Of a stretch of 64,000 bases of DNA, positions 1 to 9,016 are shown piece after piece (position 1 is the stretch's first letter; every line of letters begins with the position of its first letter). Origin of the DNA: an uncultured Flavobacteriaceae bacterium (GTDB lineage: Bacteria > Bacteroidota > Bacteroidia > Flavobacteriales > Flavobacteriaceae); NCBI GenBank assembly GCA_947489085.1, contig CANLCJ010000014.1, positions 35,168 through 99,167 of the forward strand. Reading direction: 5' to 3'. Made by a program: the position numbers and the translations under genes. The notes beneath the pieces are model-generated. The model was not told the DNA's origin and ran no database searches. It saw only the letters and a program-made list of their open reading frames with translations.

Positions 1-777
1 TGGCTCAAATAAGTAATCAAAATCTGAAAAATTCATAAACCAAAAAGGAACTTTCATTCCAGATTTATCAATATGAAAAGGGTTTATTTCTTTTAGGTTC
101 TTATATGGCTTTTCCTCTTTGCCTTGAAAAGCACTTTTATATTCTCCATTGGTATCAAAAATAATTAAATGAGCATTTTTAAGTTTTTCACCATTATAAT
201 TAAACTCAAAAAGACTTTGAACAATTGAAGCAAATGTGCAGGACTTTCCAGAACCTGTATTCCCTAGAATTGCTGCGTGTTTTCCGAAAAACTTGTCAGG
301 GTTAATTTTTATTTTGTAATCTGAAAAAGCTGGGGATGTTCCTATTGGCAAATAATAATCGTTTTCAAAATCAATTTCACTCTTATCCTTTTTTTGATCA
401 AAAATATTATCCAAATCTAATTTGGTTACATACCAAACTGGATTATCTAGAATTGGATAATTATATACACCTTGTACATATTTTCCATTATTTTCAATGG
501 TTCCAATCATAGTAGCTACTAAATATCTTGCTGACTTAGTTAAGAATATAGCTTCCTTATTCTTCCCTAGTTCTGTTTCATCTACTGAGCGAACACTAGT
601 TACCATAGCGACTATCTTATCTGCTCCTATAGGAATAATGATATATGAATTTATTCTTGCTACTTCATAAATATCTTCATAACCACTCTTATAAAGGCTC
701 TTTAATTCATCTTCTAATCGAATATATACTCTGAAACTATCAACAGATATTACCTTACCAATTTGCCTATTGTTCAT
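1..777 (-). CDS. HerA-like ATPase of a SIR2-HerA defence pair (3' end cut by window)
   Basis: Reading frame is open from the ATG at 777 to the window edge, giving the first 259 residues; the C-terminus lies outside. The N-terminal ~150 residues fit the beta-rich HAS-barrel region of HerA proteins. A Walker A motif GNTGSGKS is at residues 172-179, and a DTNGEY motif at 208-213 matches the conserved DxxGEY segment of HerA/FtsK-type hexameric translocases. The start overlaps the SIR2 stop by four bases (ATGA), so the two are translationally coupled. SIR2 plus HerA is a known anti-phage pair in which the complex depletes NAD+; that function is established for the family, not shown here. Alternative: a HerA helicase for DNA end resection, less likely because NurA is absent and SIR2 is adjacent. 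Confidence 0.85.
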   Translation of the reverse strand, partial: MNNRQIGKVISVDSFRVYIRLEDELKSLYKSGYEDIYEVARINSYIIIPIGADKIVAMVTSVRSVDETELGKNKEAIFLTKSARYLVATMIGTIENNGKYVQGVYNYPILDNPVWYVTKLDLDNIFDQKKDKSEIDFENDYYLPIGTSPAFSDYKIKINPDKFFGKHAAILGNTGSGKSCTFASIVQSLFEFNYNGEKLKNAHLIIFDTNGEYKSAFQGKEEKPYKNLKEINPFHIDKSGMKVPFWFMNFSDFDYLFEP

Positions 778-2228
778 TCTTTTTCTTCTTTTAATTGGTT
801 CTCGGTACTGGATGAATTACTAAAATATTCATTTAACGTATTCGCTACTTTTTCATTATGATCTATTTCTGTAAAATTCGGCATTAATGTATCAGCAAAA
901 GTTAAAAAGTCACCAAAATAATGACCCTCTAGAATAATTATCCGCTGGTCATTTAAATTTTTGATATTGTTTATATATTCATTTTTTGTACCTGAGAAAT
1001 CTATAATTATCAAGGTAAAAGTTGGATTTGAGAGTGCCTGAAAGATTATGTCATTGAAATGATCGTCTCCAAAAGAGTATCCAATAGTAACTAGAACAGA
1101 TTGCGATTGAGTAATTGTAGATGCAAACTGCCTAAACAATTCAGAATATGGCAAGTCCAAAGTATATGATTTTTTAACAGCAGAAGGATATATAATTATT
1201 TCACCCTTTTTGTTAAGTTTTTCGATTAACTCTAAAGGTTTTTCTTCAATTCCATATAAATTATTTGCATCTCTTGATTCTGAATTTATCCAAGATAATG
1301 AGCCATGTAGTTTAAAATATCTTACAACTTTTTCTATTCGTTGAACTTTTCCAGAAGTAGTTGATCCTGGATAAAATATATCATACTCGAAAGTTTCGGG
1401 TTTAAAAAACCTTTTATGGAAACCTGAAAAACCATCAATATAATGAATACCCAATTTATCAAAGGCATATTCAAACGCAAGATCGTAATTAGCTGTGAAA
1501 ATATTAGCTCTTCTTAAATTAAGCGGGCGTTGTAGAAGCGCTTTTAGAAATTTTTCGTGAAAAATATATTTACTTTGTTTTTCTAATAGTGCTGCCTGAT
1601 TTTTATGGTGATCAAATTGACTTCTTTTTTTCTGATCAATTATTCTTTTAGGCACATCTCTCTTCTCAACATCACAGACCAAAAACAAGCCTTCTTTTAT
1701 GATAGTTATAAGTTCTGATATTTTATCAGTTCTTTCCTCACTTTTATCTTCATTTAATATAAAATCTTTGGCTATTAAATAGTTTAATATCTTTTCGTAC
1801 TCTGTTGCTATCTCTTTTGAATTGACATCTCGAATAATTTCATTATCGATTTCAAACTCCCAACCATTGGGTTCTTTAAAGTTTTGAGTATCTCCAATTA
1901 AATTTCCTTTTCCATAAACCAATCTATTTGCTTGCAAAGCCTTAACAGTTTTATGAAATTCTGATAAAATACCTGCTGTTTCAGCTTCTTTTTCTTTTAT
2001 ATAAGCTTCAACTTCCAAGGGGAAATCTCTGATCGCGACCGCACCTAAATGAATAGAACTACCTGAGCCAAATAAAAAGCTTACATTATCAAGTTCAAGA
2101 TAATTTTTAAGCATTAATTTAACTTTGTCTATAATACTATTTTGGCTAAACTTCTCAGACTCCCAATCAGCTAATTTATTATAGCTTCCAAAAAATATTT
2201 TATTTTTATCTGATTCAAAATGATTCAT
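774..2228 (-). CDS. SIR2-domain protein, predicted NADase of SIR2-HerA
   Basis: 484 residues. A nucleotide-binding motif FLFGSGSS lies at 51-58, FTANYD at 244-249 and FKLHGS at 305-310. These are the NAD-binding glycine motif, the Asn/Asp loop and the catalytic-type His of the SIR2 fold found in defence proteins. A further GYSFGDDHFNDI motif near 385-397 is typical of SIR2_2 proteins. Family knowledge: such proteins cleave NAD+ on phage sensing and cause abortive infection, often as a complex with HerA. The ATG overlaps the stop of the helicase upstream (ATGA) and its own stop overlaps the HerA start, so it is the fourth gene of a five-gene coupled operon. There is no signal peptide or membrane segment, so it is cytosolic. 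Confidence 0.85.
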   Translation of the reverse strand: MNHFESDKNKIFFGSYNKLADWESEKFSQNSIIDKVKLMLKNYLELDNVSFLFGSGSSIHLGAVAIRDFPLEVEAYIKEKEAETAGILSEFHKTVKALQANRLVYGKGNLIGDTQNFKEPNGWEFEIDNEIIRDVNSKEIATEYEKILNYLIAKDFILNEDKSEERTDKISELITIIKEGLFLVCDVEKRDVPKRIIDQKKRSQFDHHKNQAALLEKQSKYIFHEKFLKALLQRPLNLRRANIFTANYDLAFEYAFDKLGIHYIDGFSGFHKRFFKPETFEYDIFYPGSTTSGKVQRIEKVVRYFKLHGSLSWINSESRDANNLYGIEEKPLELIEKLNKKGEIIIYPSAVKKSYTLDLPYSELFRQFASTITQSQSVLVTIGYSFGDDHFNDIIFQALSNPTFTLIIIDFSGTKNEYINNIKNLNDQRIIILEGHYFGDFLTFADTLMPNFTEIDHNEKVANTLNEYFSNSSSTENQLKEEKE

Positions 2229-4390
2229 TTATTTTGTTTTAATAATTTATTTATAACTTTATTTTCAACACCAACCAATCGCACCCGCTCTAAAAACAAC
2301 AAAGCCCCTTCAAAATCAAAATAACGTTCTTTTAGAATTTCTATCTGAAAGTGGATGGGTAGGTAACTACCAAATTTGGAGAATTCTAGTAAGGATTCGT
2401 TAAGCGTAATGGCTTTTTCTAATTCCATATCAATATTTTGGTATTTAGAAATAACAGCAGTATTTAGAGCTTTAAATTGAGTAATTTGAATACCTAACTC
2501 CAACGTACTGTCATTGTCGTAATAATCCGCAGATATGCCTGTAAGTTTGCATAAAAACAGAAGACTTCTATTGATTTTAGAGCCTGAAAACGTGTAGATA
2601 ATCAATTTATCTTTTTTCAGAATATAAGGCCGATCAGGTTTCTCTTTTAGTTGAAATCCTGAAAATTCATTCCTTAATTTGTATAATTCGATATTACAGG
2701 GTTCATCTAGCTCTTCATAAGATTCTTTAGAAACTAAGATTTCTAGCATTTCTTCTCGTATTCTGGTGTGAATGTTTCCGCCACCTCCAAAAAAGGTAGG
2801 TGTTCTTCCGTCTTTAGCGGGAATTACTTTAATCACTTTGGCTTTGAGATCTACATCATTAATTTTCCAAATCTTAGCAGCTAACAATATGTTTTCACCA
2901 ACTAAAATTTGCGGAGAAAAAGGAATTTCCCCTATTGTGTTACTTCCTTGAATGACCTTGAGATTTGGTTCTGTTTTAAATACGCCATAAAAATCTCGGG
3001 TATTTACAATTTTTTCTCCTTCTACTCCAAGAATAATTTCTCCCTGCACTTCTTCGAGATATTCAGAGATAATTGATTCTGAAATTAACTTTTCAATGTT
3101 CATTTTTTCAATATTCTGGAATGCAGGATTTTGATGCAAGCGTTCGATAAACGTTTTTTTAGGGCACCCTAGTAATTGTTTTGCAACAGAAAGCATCTGG
3201 TGAAATAGCAGATCATAAGGTTTCTTTGCAATACCAACAGGTTCTAAAAATTCTTTTTTATGTAAATTCCAACATGCTAATGCTTGTAATAAGCTCCATG
3301 GATCTGTAGCATACACATCAACCATACTTTGCCCGCCTTCTTGGCGACCACTCCTACCAATACGCTGCACCAGAGAAGCTACTGAAAATGTGGCGTCGAT
3401 CTGTACAATTTTATCTATAGTACCGATATCGATCCCTAATTCTAATGTAGAAGTACAAGTTATACAGAAATTAAACCGCTTATTGTTTTTCGCAAATACT
3501 TCAACATGTTCTCGTATTTCTTTATCCACAGAAGAGTGATGCGAATAGTAATAGGGATGTCCACCTATACGATCAGAAATTTTACGAAGCTTTACTGCTA
3601 TTTCTTCTGTTTTTCCTCTACTATTCGGGAAAATCAATACTTTATGATCTTTTGTACTGATATAAAGTTTTTTTAGAAGATCAAGGGATAACTCTGCAGT
3701 TTTGTTTTCAAAATATGTAAATGTTGCAACCGTATCTTTTTTTGTCCTATCTAACAAAATTTTAGTATGCTTTGGATTTCCAGTAATTTTCTTTGCTTCT
3801 GTATAATTTTCATCACCTATAGTAGCTGATAAACCTACAGTAATGATTCGCTTTTTATTTTGCTCTTGTAAACGATGAAGGATCGACATTAAATGAATGC
3901 CGCGATCTGCCCCAATAAACGAATGGATTTCATCGATTACAATGTAATTTAGATTCCCAAATAGCTTTTTAATGGCATAAGGCTTGTTTGCAAACATAGC
4001 TTCTAAAGATTCTGGTGTAATAAGTACAATGCCTTCAGGGTTTTTGATGATTTTGTTTTTATCCCCTCTGCTTGCTTCCCCGTGCCATTTGGTTACCGGA
4101 ATCTCTAAGTTTTTACATAAATCTTCGATACGTAAAAACTGATCGTTAATTAGAGCGATTAATGGAGAAATGTATAAAACCTGTACTCCTGATTGAGAAA
4201 AATCTGTTTTAGATAGAATAGGTAAAAAAGCTGCTTCTGTTTTACCAGATGCAGTACGTGAAGCTAAGATATAATTGAGATCTGTCTGTATTACTTTAGT
4301 AATGGCTGCTGCCTGAATCGGGCGTAACGATTCCCATCTTTTATCCCGAATGTATTTTCTTATAGGTTCTGAAAGAAGTTGATAAGCCAT
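2225..4390 (-). CDS. Superfamily II DEAD/DEAH helicase, BrxHI/Lhr-like
   Basis: 721 residues. Helicase motifs are clear: Q-type RPIQAAAI near 23, Walker A SRTASGKT at 44-51, ITPES near 124-128, DEIH at 153-156, SAT at 188-190, and motif VI QRIGRSGR at 342-349. After the two RecA-like domains comes a long C-terminal region with a glycine-rich GGGGNIHTR segment near 540, as in Lhr-like and BrxHI helicases. Start codon overlaps the stop of the BrxD-like gene by one base (TAATG). BrxHI and BrxD occur together in some BREX types and also beside TerB proteins in predicted DNA-processing systems. None of the BREX core genes (pglX, pglZ, brxC) is visible here, so I do not call BREX. Confidence 0.85.
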   Translation of the reverse strand: MAYQLLSEPIRKYIRDKRWESLRPIQAAAITKVIQTDLNYILASRTASGKTEAAFLPILSKTDFSQSGVQVLYISPLIALINDQFLRIEDLCKNLEIPVTKWHGEASRGDKNKIIKNPEGIVLITPESLEAMFANKPYAIKKLFGNLNYIVIDEIHSFIGADRGIHLMSILHRLQEQNKKRIITVGLSATIGDENYTEAKKITGNPKHTKILLDRTKKDTVATFTYFENKTAELSLDLLKKLYISTKDHKVLIFPNSRGKTEEIAVKLRKISDRIGGHPYYYSHHSSVDKEIREHVEVFAKNNKRFNFCITCTSTLELGIDIGTIDKIVQIDATFSVASLVQRIGRSGRQEGGQSMVDVYATDPWSLLQALACWNLHKKEFLEPVGIAKKPYDLLFHQMLSVAKQLLGCPKKTFIERLHQNPAFQNIEKMNIEKLISESIISEYLEEVQGEIILGVEGEKIVNTRDFYGVFKTEPNLKVIQGSNTIGEIPFSPQILVGENILLAAKIWKINDVDLKAKVIKVIPAKDGRTPTFFGGGGNIHTRIREEMLEILVSKESYEELDEPCNIELYKLRNEFSGFQLKEKPDRPYILKKDKLIIYTFSGSKINRSLLFLCKLTGISADYYDNDSTLELGIQITQFKALNTAVISKYQNIDMELEKAITLNESLLEFSKFGSYLPIHFQIEILKERYFDFEGALLFLERVRLVGVENKVINKLLKQNK

Positions 4391-5703
4391 TATAGTTCTT
4401 CTATAGAATTAATAGAAAGGATTTCTGGTCGTTCATCTCTAATCTCTATATTAGAGATCATACTTCGTTTATCAGCATCAGGATTTTGACGTAGTAAGCT
4501 AAGAATGTTTAAGAAATCTCGTATTACTTCTCGTGGTGTTAAAAACTCATCTGCACCAGGTTTATTAAACATTTCTTCCATATATGCCTGTATATCCGCA
4601 TCTGTGATATCAATACTGGTCTGGAAATTAAAGTCAAATATTTGTTTTAACTTTTTAAGCAATACGAATATTTCATTGTTATTTAAAGGCATTAATTTTA
4701 AAACTGGCTGTGTAAAATCCCTAAGCTGAGTCGTTTCGAATTTATTAGTTTCTAAACGTGTTTTTAATGCATTATAACTAAACAATCCTCTTCGTTCATT
4801 TTCCAAAAACTCTTTTGTTCCTGCAAAATTGATAAACATATTAGATACCTTTCCTTGAAAACAATCATTGAAAATAGTGAGTATTTTTTCATAATTTTTT
4901 TCTCGCATCGTGGATGTAGCTATTTTATATAAATTAATGGCTTCATCCAGATTAATCATAAAACCGCTATACCCCATACTAACAAAGAGTTTACAGAAGT
5001 TTTTAAGCATATCGTAGTAATTGAGGTCATTAATAATTTCCCGAATACCTAAATCTTGTCTGGCTTCTGTCTTTGTTCTATACTCTCCTTTTAACCATTT
5101 TAAAGCATTTCTTCTTAGTAACTCATCATTTTTAATGTATCCTTCGTAGTATTTTATAACGACTAATCCAAAATCAAAACCACCTGTATCCGTTATTTCA
5201 TTCACAGTGCTCATTATGTTTTTCTGAATTAAGTCAAAATACGCTTCATTTCTAATCTCAATGAGTGGTATATGATGTAATTGTGCCGTTTTAGCCACTA
5301 CCTGTTCTATCCATTTATCTAATAGCGATGGTAACGCTCCTCCTTCTGGTTTTGTCTGGATGGCTATATTATTCATAATTGCGGAATACAGTGTCAATGC
5401 TTTTCCATCATTAGAATACAATCTATTTTCTGGAGTAAAATCAGCATTGGCAACTACAAATTTTTGTTTGGTTGCCACTGTATTCAATAGATGTAACATA
5501 AATGATTTTCCAGAACCGAAATCCCCGATCCAGAATTTAACGATACTATGTCCGTTTTTAACATCTTCTAATGCTGTTGTAAATGCTTCTACTTCTAGGT
5601 CACGCCCCACAGTAATATGTTGTACGCCTATTTTAGGCACTACACCTCCTGACAAAGAGTTGATGATTGCGGTTGCTTCTTTAGATTTGATTTTTAAAGA
5701 CAT
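4390..5703 (-). CDS. BrxD-like P-loop ATPase (DUF2791 family)
   Basis: 437 residues with Walker A IGDFGSGKS at 59-67, a conserved NADFTPENRL segment at 87-96 and a Walker B-like INLDEAINL at 251-259. This arrangement matches the BREX BrxD / DUF2791 ATP-binding family, which is paired with the Lhr-like helicase. Length is typical. It starts 12 bases after the TerB gene stop and its TAA overlaps the helicase ATG, so the three are one transcript. Likely role, by inference: a nucleotide-dependent regulator or loader for the helicase. The exact biochemical task in TerB-linked systems is not known to me. Confidence 0.82.
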   Translation of the reverse strand: MSLKIKSKEATAIINSLSGGVVPKIGVQHITVGRDLEVEAFTTALEDVKNGHSIVKFWIGDFGSGKSFMLHLLNTVATKQKFVVANADFTPENRLYSNDGKALTLYSAIMNNIAIQTKPEGGALPSLLDKWIEQVVAKTAQLHHIPLIEIRNEAYFDLIQKNIMSTVNEITDTGGFDFGLVVIKYYEGYIKNDELLRRNALKWLKGEYRTKTEARQDLGIREIINDLNYYDMLKNFCKLFVSMGYSGFMINLDEAINLYKIATSTMREKNYEKILTIFNDCFQGKVSNMFINFAGTKEFLENERRGLFSYNALKTRLETNKFETTQLRDFTQPVLKLMPLNNNEIFVLLKKLKQIFDFNFQTSIDITDADIQAYMEEMFNKPGADEFLTPREVIRDFLNILSLLRQNPDADKRSMISNIEIRDERPEILSINSIEEL

Positions 5704-5715
5704 AATTAGGTTGAT

Positions 5716-7926
5716 TTATTTTAATAATTCGTTGTAATAGGATTCTTCTATAACATAGTTATCATCTTCTTCTTCGATTAAAACTTCTCCATCTAATAAT
5801 TCGGCACAACTATCATTGAGGCTATCGATGAGTTGATTTTTAAACATGCCTTGCGCCATTGCCAAAACTTCTATTTGGCGCATTGGAATGGAGAAATTAT
5901 TTTCAGAAATTTTAAATAATACTTCTTTTTGAACAGTTGTAAGTAATAAATCTTGTATAAATGGAGAATCGCTTGTATGCTGAGTTTGTTCTTTTGTTAC
6001 TTCTACACCCTTCGCTATTGTATTATGTACCTCGTTATTAGACGTAGATTCGTCTCCATTTAGGTATTGATTTAGTAGTTCTACTGTTTCACTATGCTTT
6101 TCTTCTACCTCTTTAATTACTTGGGTATCTAAAGCGATTTTTTTACGTTTTGGTTCGTAGATTTTAGTAATTTCCTCTATAGCCACTTGTATATCCCTAT
6201 CTAGAATTAATTTGCTGATGATATCTCTGAAATCTGACAGCTGTTGATCAGTTTTAAAAAGTAACTTTTGCAATCTTTTATTAATCGGTTTATTATCGAT
6301 CTTTTTTGATTTCAAATCATAGTATATATACTTAGCATAATACTGTAAGGCAACAATTTGATTATGCTTAGCTATTGCTTTATAAGCGTCATAAAATATA
6401 TGTTCTATATTAGGATTTTTTTGATTTGATTTTTCTAATTCCGCAATACCAGTTATAAATTCTTTTTGGTTATCTGATTCTAATTTCGTCTTTAACTGAC
6501 CAAAAAACACCTTCCAACGATTTACATTTTGCGCATTTAACTTTATTTGTGTTTCATAATCGGGAGCCAACACCTTTATCTTTAACTCTTCCATAATTGG
6601 AATGAGAACTGCATCTATTTTTTCTTTAAAAATTGTTTCAATCTGTTGGTAAGGAAATTGGGTAGACACTTTTCTTTTATGCCCGAATAATTCTCTAACT
6701 ACATTTTCAGCTCTTTTAAAGATTAGTAGGTATAGATTATTTTCAATTTGTGAACTGTAATAGCCAATTTCATAAGAACCCCATTGGTACTGACTTTCGT
6801 CTTTATAATGAAGTAATACTTGCGCTTTAAATACCTTAATTTCTTTAGCTAGTGTTGTATCATTCTTTTTTAACTGTTTGGAAAGTTCTCTTAAAATTAA
6901 CAGATAATAATTTATAGTAGCAACACAACAGCCTTCAATAGACAAAAACACATTAGATGGGTTATAAAACTTATTTAGCCACGATACCTGTTGTTTATTG
7001 AGACCTAGTTTTTCCTTATATAATCGCCCGAGCTTATAAGCATCAGGATCATAATTAGAAAAACCATACTCATATTGATACCTATGGTCATGCAATTCAT
7101 TGGCTTTTAATAATGATTCTGGATCGCCTTTATCCTTTAGAAAATTCCGTAAAGTGTTTAGTGCATATGATTTCGTCTTAGAACAGCATTCTCCCAATCT
7201 TTTAAATTGTTGTTCTAATAATTTAATATCCTTGTGCTTAGTATACTCATTAATTAGATCAAAATAAAGTATAAATGCATAGTTAGAATTTCCTTCCAAC
7301 GTGACAACCTCGCCTTGAAGAAAACGATCTTTAAAAGCAAAATAAAATTCTTTTTGCGCTTTATTAGCATAATTAAGATCGTCATAAGAATACACATATA
7401 CATGACTCCAATATGGGATATATTTATAATCTTGTTCTTTTTCTACAGTTATATTGAACGTATTTTCAGAAACTTCTATAATACTACTTTCGGCAGCATC
7501 ATCAATACTATTTGACTTAGAATCAAGTAATTCTTGAACACCACTAATGTCACATTTTGTTTTTGATTTTATACCAAAATCTAAATTATGTTTAGTAATT
7601 TCTTTTAGGCACCTTCTACAAACTTGACCTTCATTTTTTAATCTCCCTTCTCCAAAATTAGGAACATTTATAGTATTTAATTCTAATCCACAACCTGAAC
7701 AATAGCTTATATTAGGTCTATTTCCCATATTATATTTACTATTAAATTTTTCTTCTGACATGAATGCAAAAATTAATGTGTCTATAATTCCAAAAAACAC
7801 AGAAACACAGGTCCAAGACAATAAAAAATATAAAATACCTAAACCAATTTGATTTAGGTAAAATCGATGTATCCCAAATCCTCCTAAAAATAGTGCTAAC
7901 AATGTTGTTTTAGTTTTATTCTTCAA
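5716..7926 (-). CDS. TM2-zinc ribbon-TerB_N/TerB_C protein
   Basis: 736 residues with an unusual architecture. Residues 1-65 form a TM2 domain: two membrane segments with GGFGIHRFYLNQ between charged and aromatic positions. Cys76, Cys79, Cys103 and Cys106 form a CxxC-CxxC zinc ribbon. Residues about 168-265 resemble TerB_N (Tyr-rich start, then a helical YAFILYFDLINEY segment). The middle is helical and charged. The last ~75 residues, with the acidic VLIEEEDDNYVI near the end, match TerB_C. TerB_N/C proteins are known partners of BrxD-like ATPases and Lhr-like helicases. The TM2 domain would tether this module to the membrane. It is the first gene of the coupled operon, 66 bases downstream of the 226-residue membrane gene on the same strand. 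Confidence 0.8.
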   Translation of the reverse strand: MKNKTKTTLLALFLGGFGIHRFYLNQIGLGILYFLLSWTCVSVFFGIIDTLIFAFMSEEKFNSKYNMGNRPNISYCSGCGLELNTINVPNFGEGRLKNEGQVCRRCLKEITKHNLDFGIKSKTKCDISGVQELLDSKSNSIDDAAESSIIEVSENTFNITVEKEQDYKYIPYWSHVYVYSYDDLNYANKAQKEFYFAFKDRFLQGEVVTLEGNSNYAFILYFDLINEYTKHKDIKLLEQQFKRLGECCSKTKSYALNTLRNFLKDKGDPESLLKANELHDHRYQYEYGFSNYDPDAYKLGRLYKEKLGLNKQQVSWLNKFYNPSNVFLSIEGCCVATINYYLLILRELSKQLKKNDTTLAKEIKVFKAQVLLHYKDESQYQWGSYEIGYYSSQIENNLYLLIFKRAENVVRELFGHKRKVSTQFPYQQIETIFKEKIDAVLIPIMEELKIKVLAPDYETQIKLNAQNVNRWKVFFGQLKTKLESDNQKEFITGIAELEKSNQKNPNIEHIFYDAYKAIAKHNQIVALQYYAKYIYYDLKSKKIDNKPINKRLQKLLFKTDQQLSDFRDIISKLILDRDIQVAIEEITKIYEPKRKKIALDTQVIKEVEEKHSETVELLNQYLNGDESTSNNEVHNTIAKGVEVTKEQTQHTSDSPFIQDLLLTTVQKEVLFKISENNFSIPMRQIEVLAMAQGMFKNQLIDSLNDSCAELLDGEVLIEEEDDNYVIEESYYNELLK

Positions 7927-7952
7927 TAGTTCTGTTGTTTTATGCGTATTAA

Positions 7953-7968
7953 GTTTTTATGTAAAAAC
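7953..7968. repeat. Short inverted repeat in the defence operon leader
   Basis: GTTTTTA, two bases, TAAAAAC: arms of 7 bp in the 66-bp gap between the 226-residue gene and the TM2-TerB gene. It could be a weak hairpin or an operator. No T-tract follows on the minus strand, so it is not a convincing terminator, which fits read-through from the gene upstream. Confidence 0.35.
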
Positions 7969-7992
7969 CGTAACTTAAAATTTATTTTAACA

Positions 7993-8673
7993 CTACCTCC
8001 CACCACAAGGCCTCACCCTAGACGCTATAATTCGAGGCGTAATGGGGTCTGTATACACATCTTTATAAATAGGATGTGCGCCATTACTTGTAAAGAACTC
8101 GGTGTTATTATTGTGTCTTGTATAATGAATAACTGGCACGCCATTTACAAAAAATGTAGAATCTTTACAGACCTTAACTTTCCGAAATGTTGCTAATACA
8201 TCTTCATCTAGAGGTTTTTCGTTAGCCCTACCATTACACTTTATTTTCTCGTAATGGTCCTCAACCCATACCATACAATCCCTTTCATAATAATCCAACA
8301 AACAGAAAACCAACCCCAAAAACAATACTATATTAACACAGCTACTTGCATAAAATTTTCTCTTGTAAACGCTATTCTCTGTGTATGCCCTATTCTTATC
8401 ACAAAAGTCTGCATAATCCTTATACCCCAAATATGCACTTAGAGCATCTTTTGTTTCTTTATTAGGTTTTATACGCTTTCCATTCGAAATGTACCCCGTA
8501 TAATAACGCTCAAACGTACCGCGCTTTAATTGCACATTCGTGTCCTCGAATACAGCTTCTAAATGGTTTGAAAGCCCATAAGGTTTCTCTTCTTGAGAGT
8601 CTTTTTTAGCTTTTTCAAAGACGTTTTCGATCAATTTTTGAGTCATGCCCTCGTTTTGTTTTCCTAAACCCAT
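7993..8673 (-). CDS. Uncharacterised single-pass membrane protein with helical N-terminal domain
   Basis: 226 residues. The N-terminal ~100 residues are soluble, charged and helical (TFERYYTGYI, then ALSAYLGYKDYADF), a pattern I have seen in small Bacteroidota proteins and which may be a helix-turn-helix-like or protein-binding domain. One membrane helix lies at about 113-128. The remaining ~95 residues would be outside and contain five cysteines. It is not a family I can name. Its promoter region carries the same palindrome as the right arm of the island, 21 bp from a -7 element. The defence operon starts only 66 bp downstream in the same direction, so this may be the first gene of that transcript or a membrane sensor for it. 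Confidence 0.65.
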   Translation of the reverse strand: MGLGKQNEGMTQKLIENVFEKAKKDSQEEKPYGLSNHLEAVFEDTNVQLKRGTFERYYTGYISNGKRIKPNKETKDALSAYLGYKDYADFCDKNRAYTENSVYKRKFYASSCVNIVLFLGLVFCLLDYYERDCMVWVEDHYEKIKCNGRANEKPLDEDVLATFRKVKVCKDSTFFVNGVPVIHYTRHNNNTEFFTSNGAHPIYKDVYTDPITPRIIASRVRPCGGR

Positions 8674-8816
8674 GTCTATTTACAATTTATAAAGATTTAA
8701 TTTTCAAGTATTTAACTAAATGATACTAAAATGATGAGAAGATGATACGAGAATGCTATTACTGCTTTTGCCATTCTCCTTTTAATTTGCTTCAGAATCA
8801 AAAAAGTTATGCTTTG

Positions 8817-8861
8817 CTAACATAACTAATGTACATAATTGATCTATGCGGTATACCGTAA
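8817..8861 (-). promoter_or_regulatory. Palindromic operator plus -7 element, reading left
   Basis: On the minus strand the 16-mer TTACGGTATACCGCAT (8861-8846), with perfect core CGGTATACCG, is followed after 21 bp by TATGTTAG (8824-8817), one mismatch from the Bacteroidota -7 consensus TAnnTTTG. Spacing and sequence match the sites at 11641 and 13051. There is no separate -33 TTTG; the palindrome occupies that place, as expected for an activator binding next to RNA polymerase. It would drive the 226-residue gene and perhaps the defence operon, with a leader of ~140 nt. Confidence 0.65.
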
Positions 8862-8870
8862 AGTAAAAGC

Positions 8871-9000
8871 CTTTAAATGCACAGGGAAGTCATTTAAAGC
8901 TCTTACAATACGGTTGCCCACCCACTTCCCAAAACAAGAAATATTAATCTGAAAGGATGGTATTATATAAAATCTGACCATGCTCGGACAGCCATCCTTT
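8871..9000 (+). ncRNA. Candidate structured RNA or leader upstream of the small lipoprotein
   Basis: CTTTAAATG (8871-8879) pairs perfectly with CATTTAAAG (8891-8899). The 11-nt loop contains GGGAAGT (8884-8890), which pairs perfectly with ACTTCCC (8924-8930), giving the topology of an H-type pseudoknot. A third hairpin pairs AAAGGATGG (8952-8960) with CCATCCTTT (8992-9000), 17 bases before the ATG at 9017. I do not recognise a known riboswitch class. It may equally be a leader hairpin plus chance complementarity. Confidence 0.4.
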
Positions 9001-9016
9001 TGCAAAATTTTAAATT

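Noticed and set aside
2225..7926. Call of a BREX system from BrxD- and BrxHI-like genes
   Set aside because: No pglX methylase, pglZ phosphatase or brxC ATPase in the window; a TerB protein is present instead.
7942..8442. Plus-strand frames opposite the 226-residue membrane gene
   Set aside because: Antisense shadows with unlikely composition (many Cys, His and Ile) and no initiation context.
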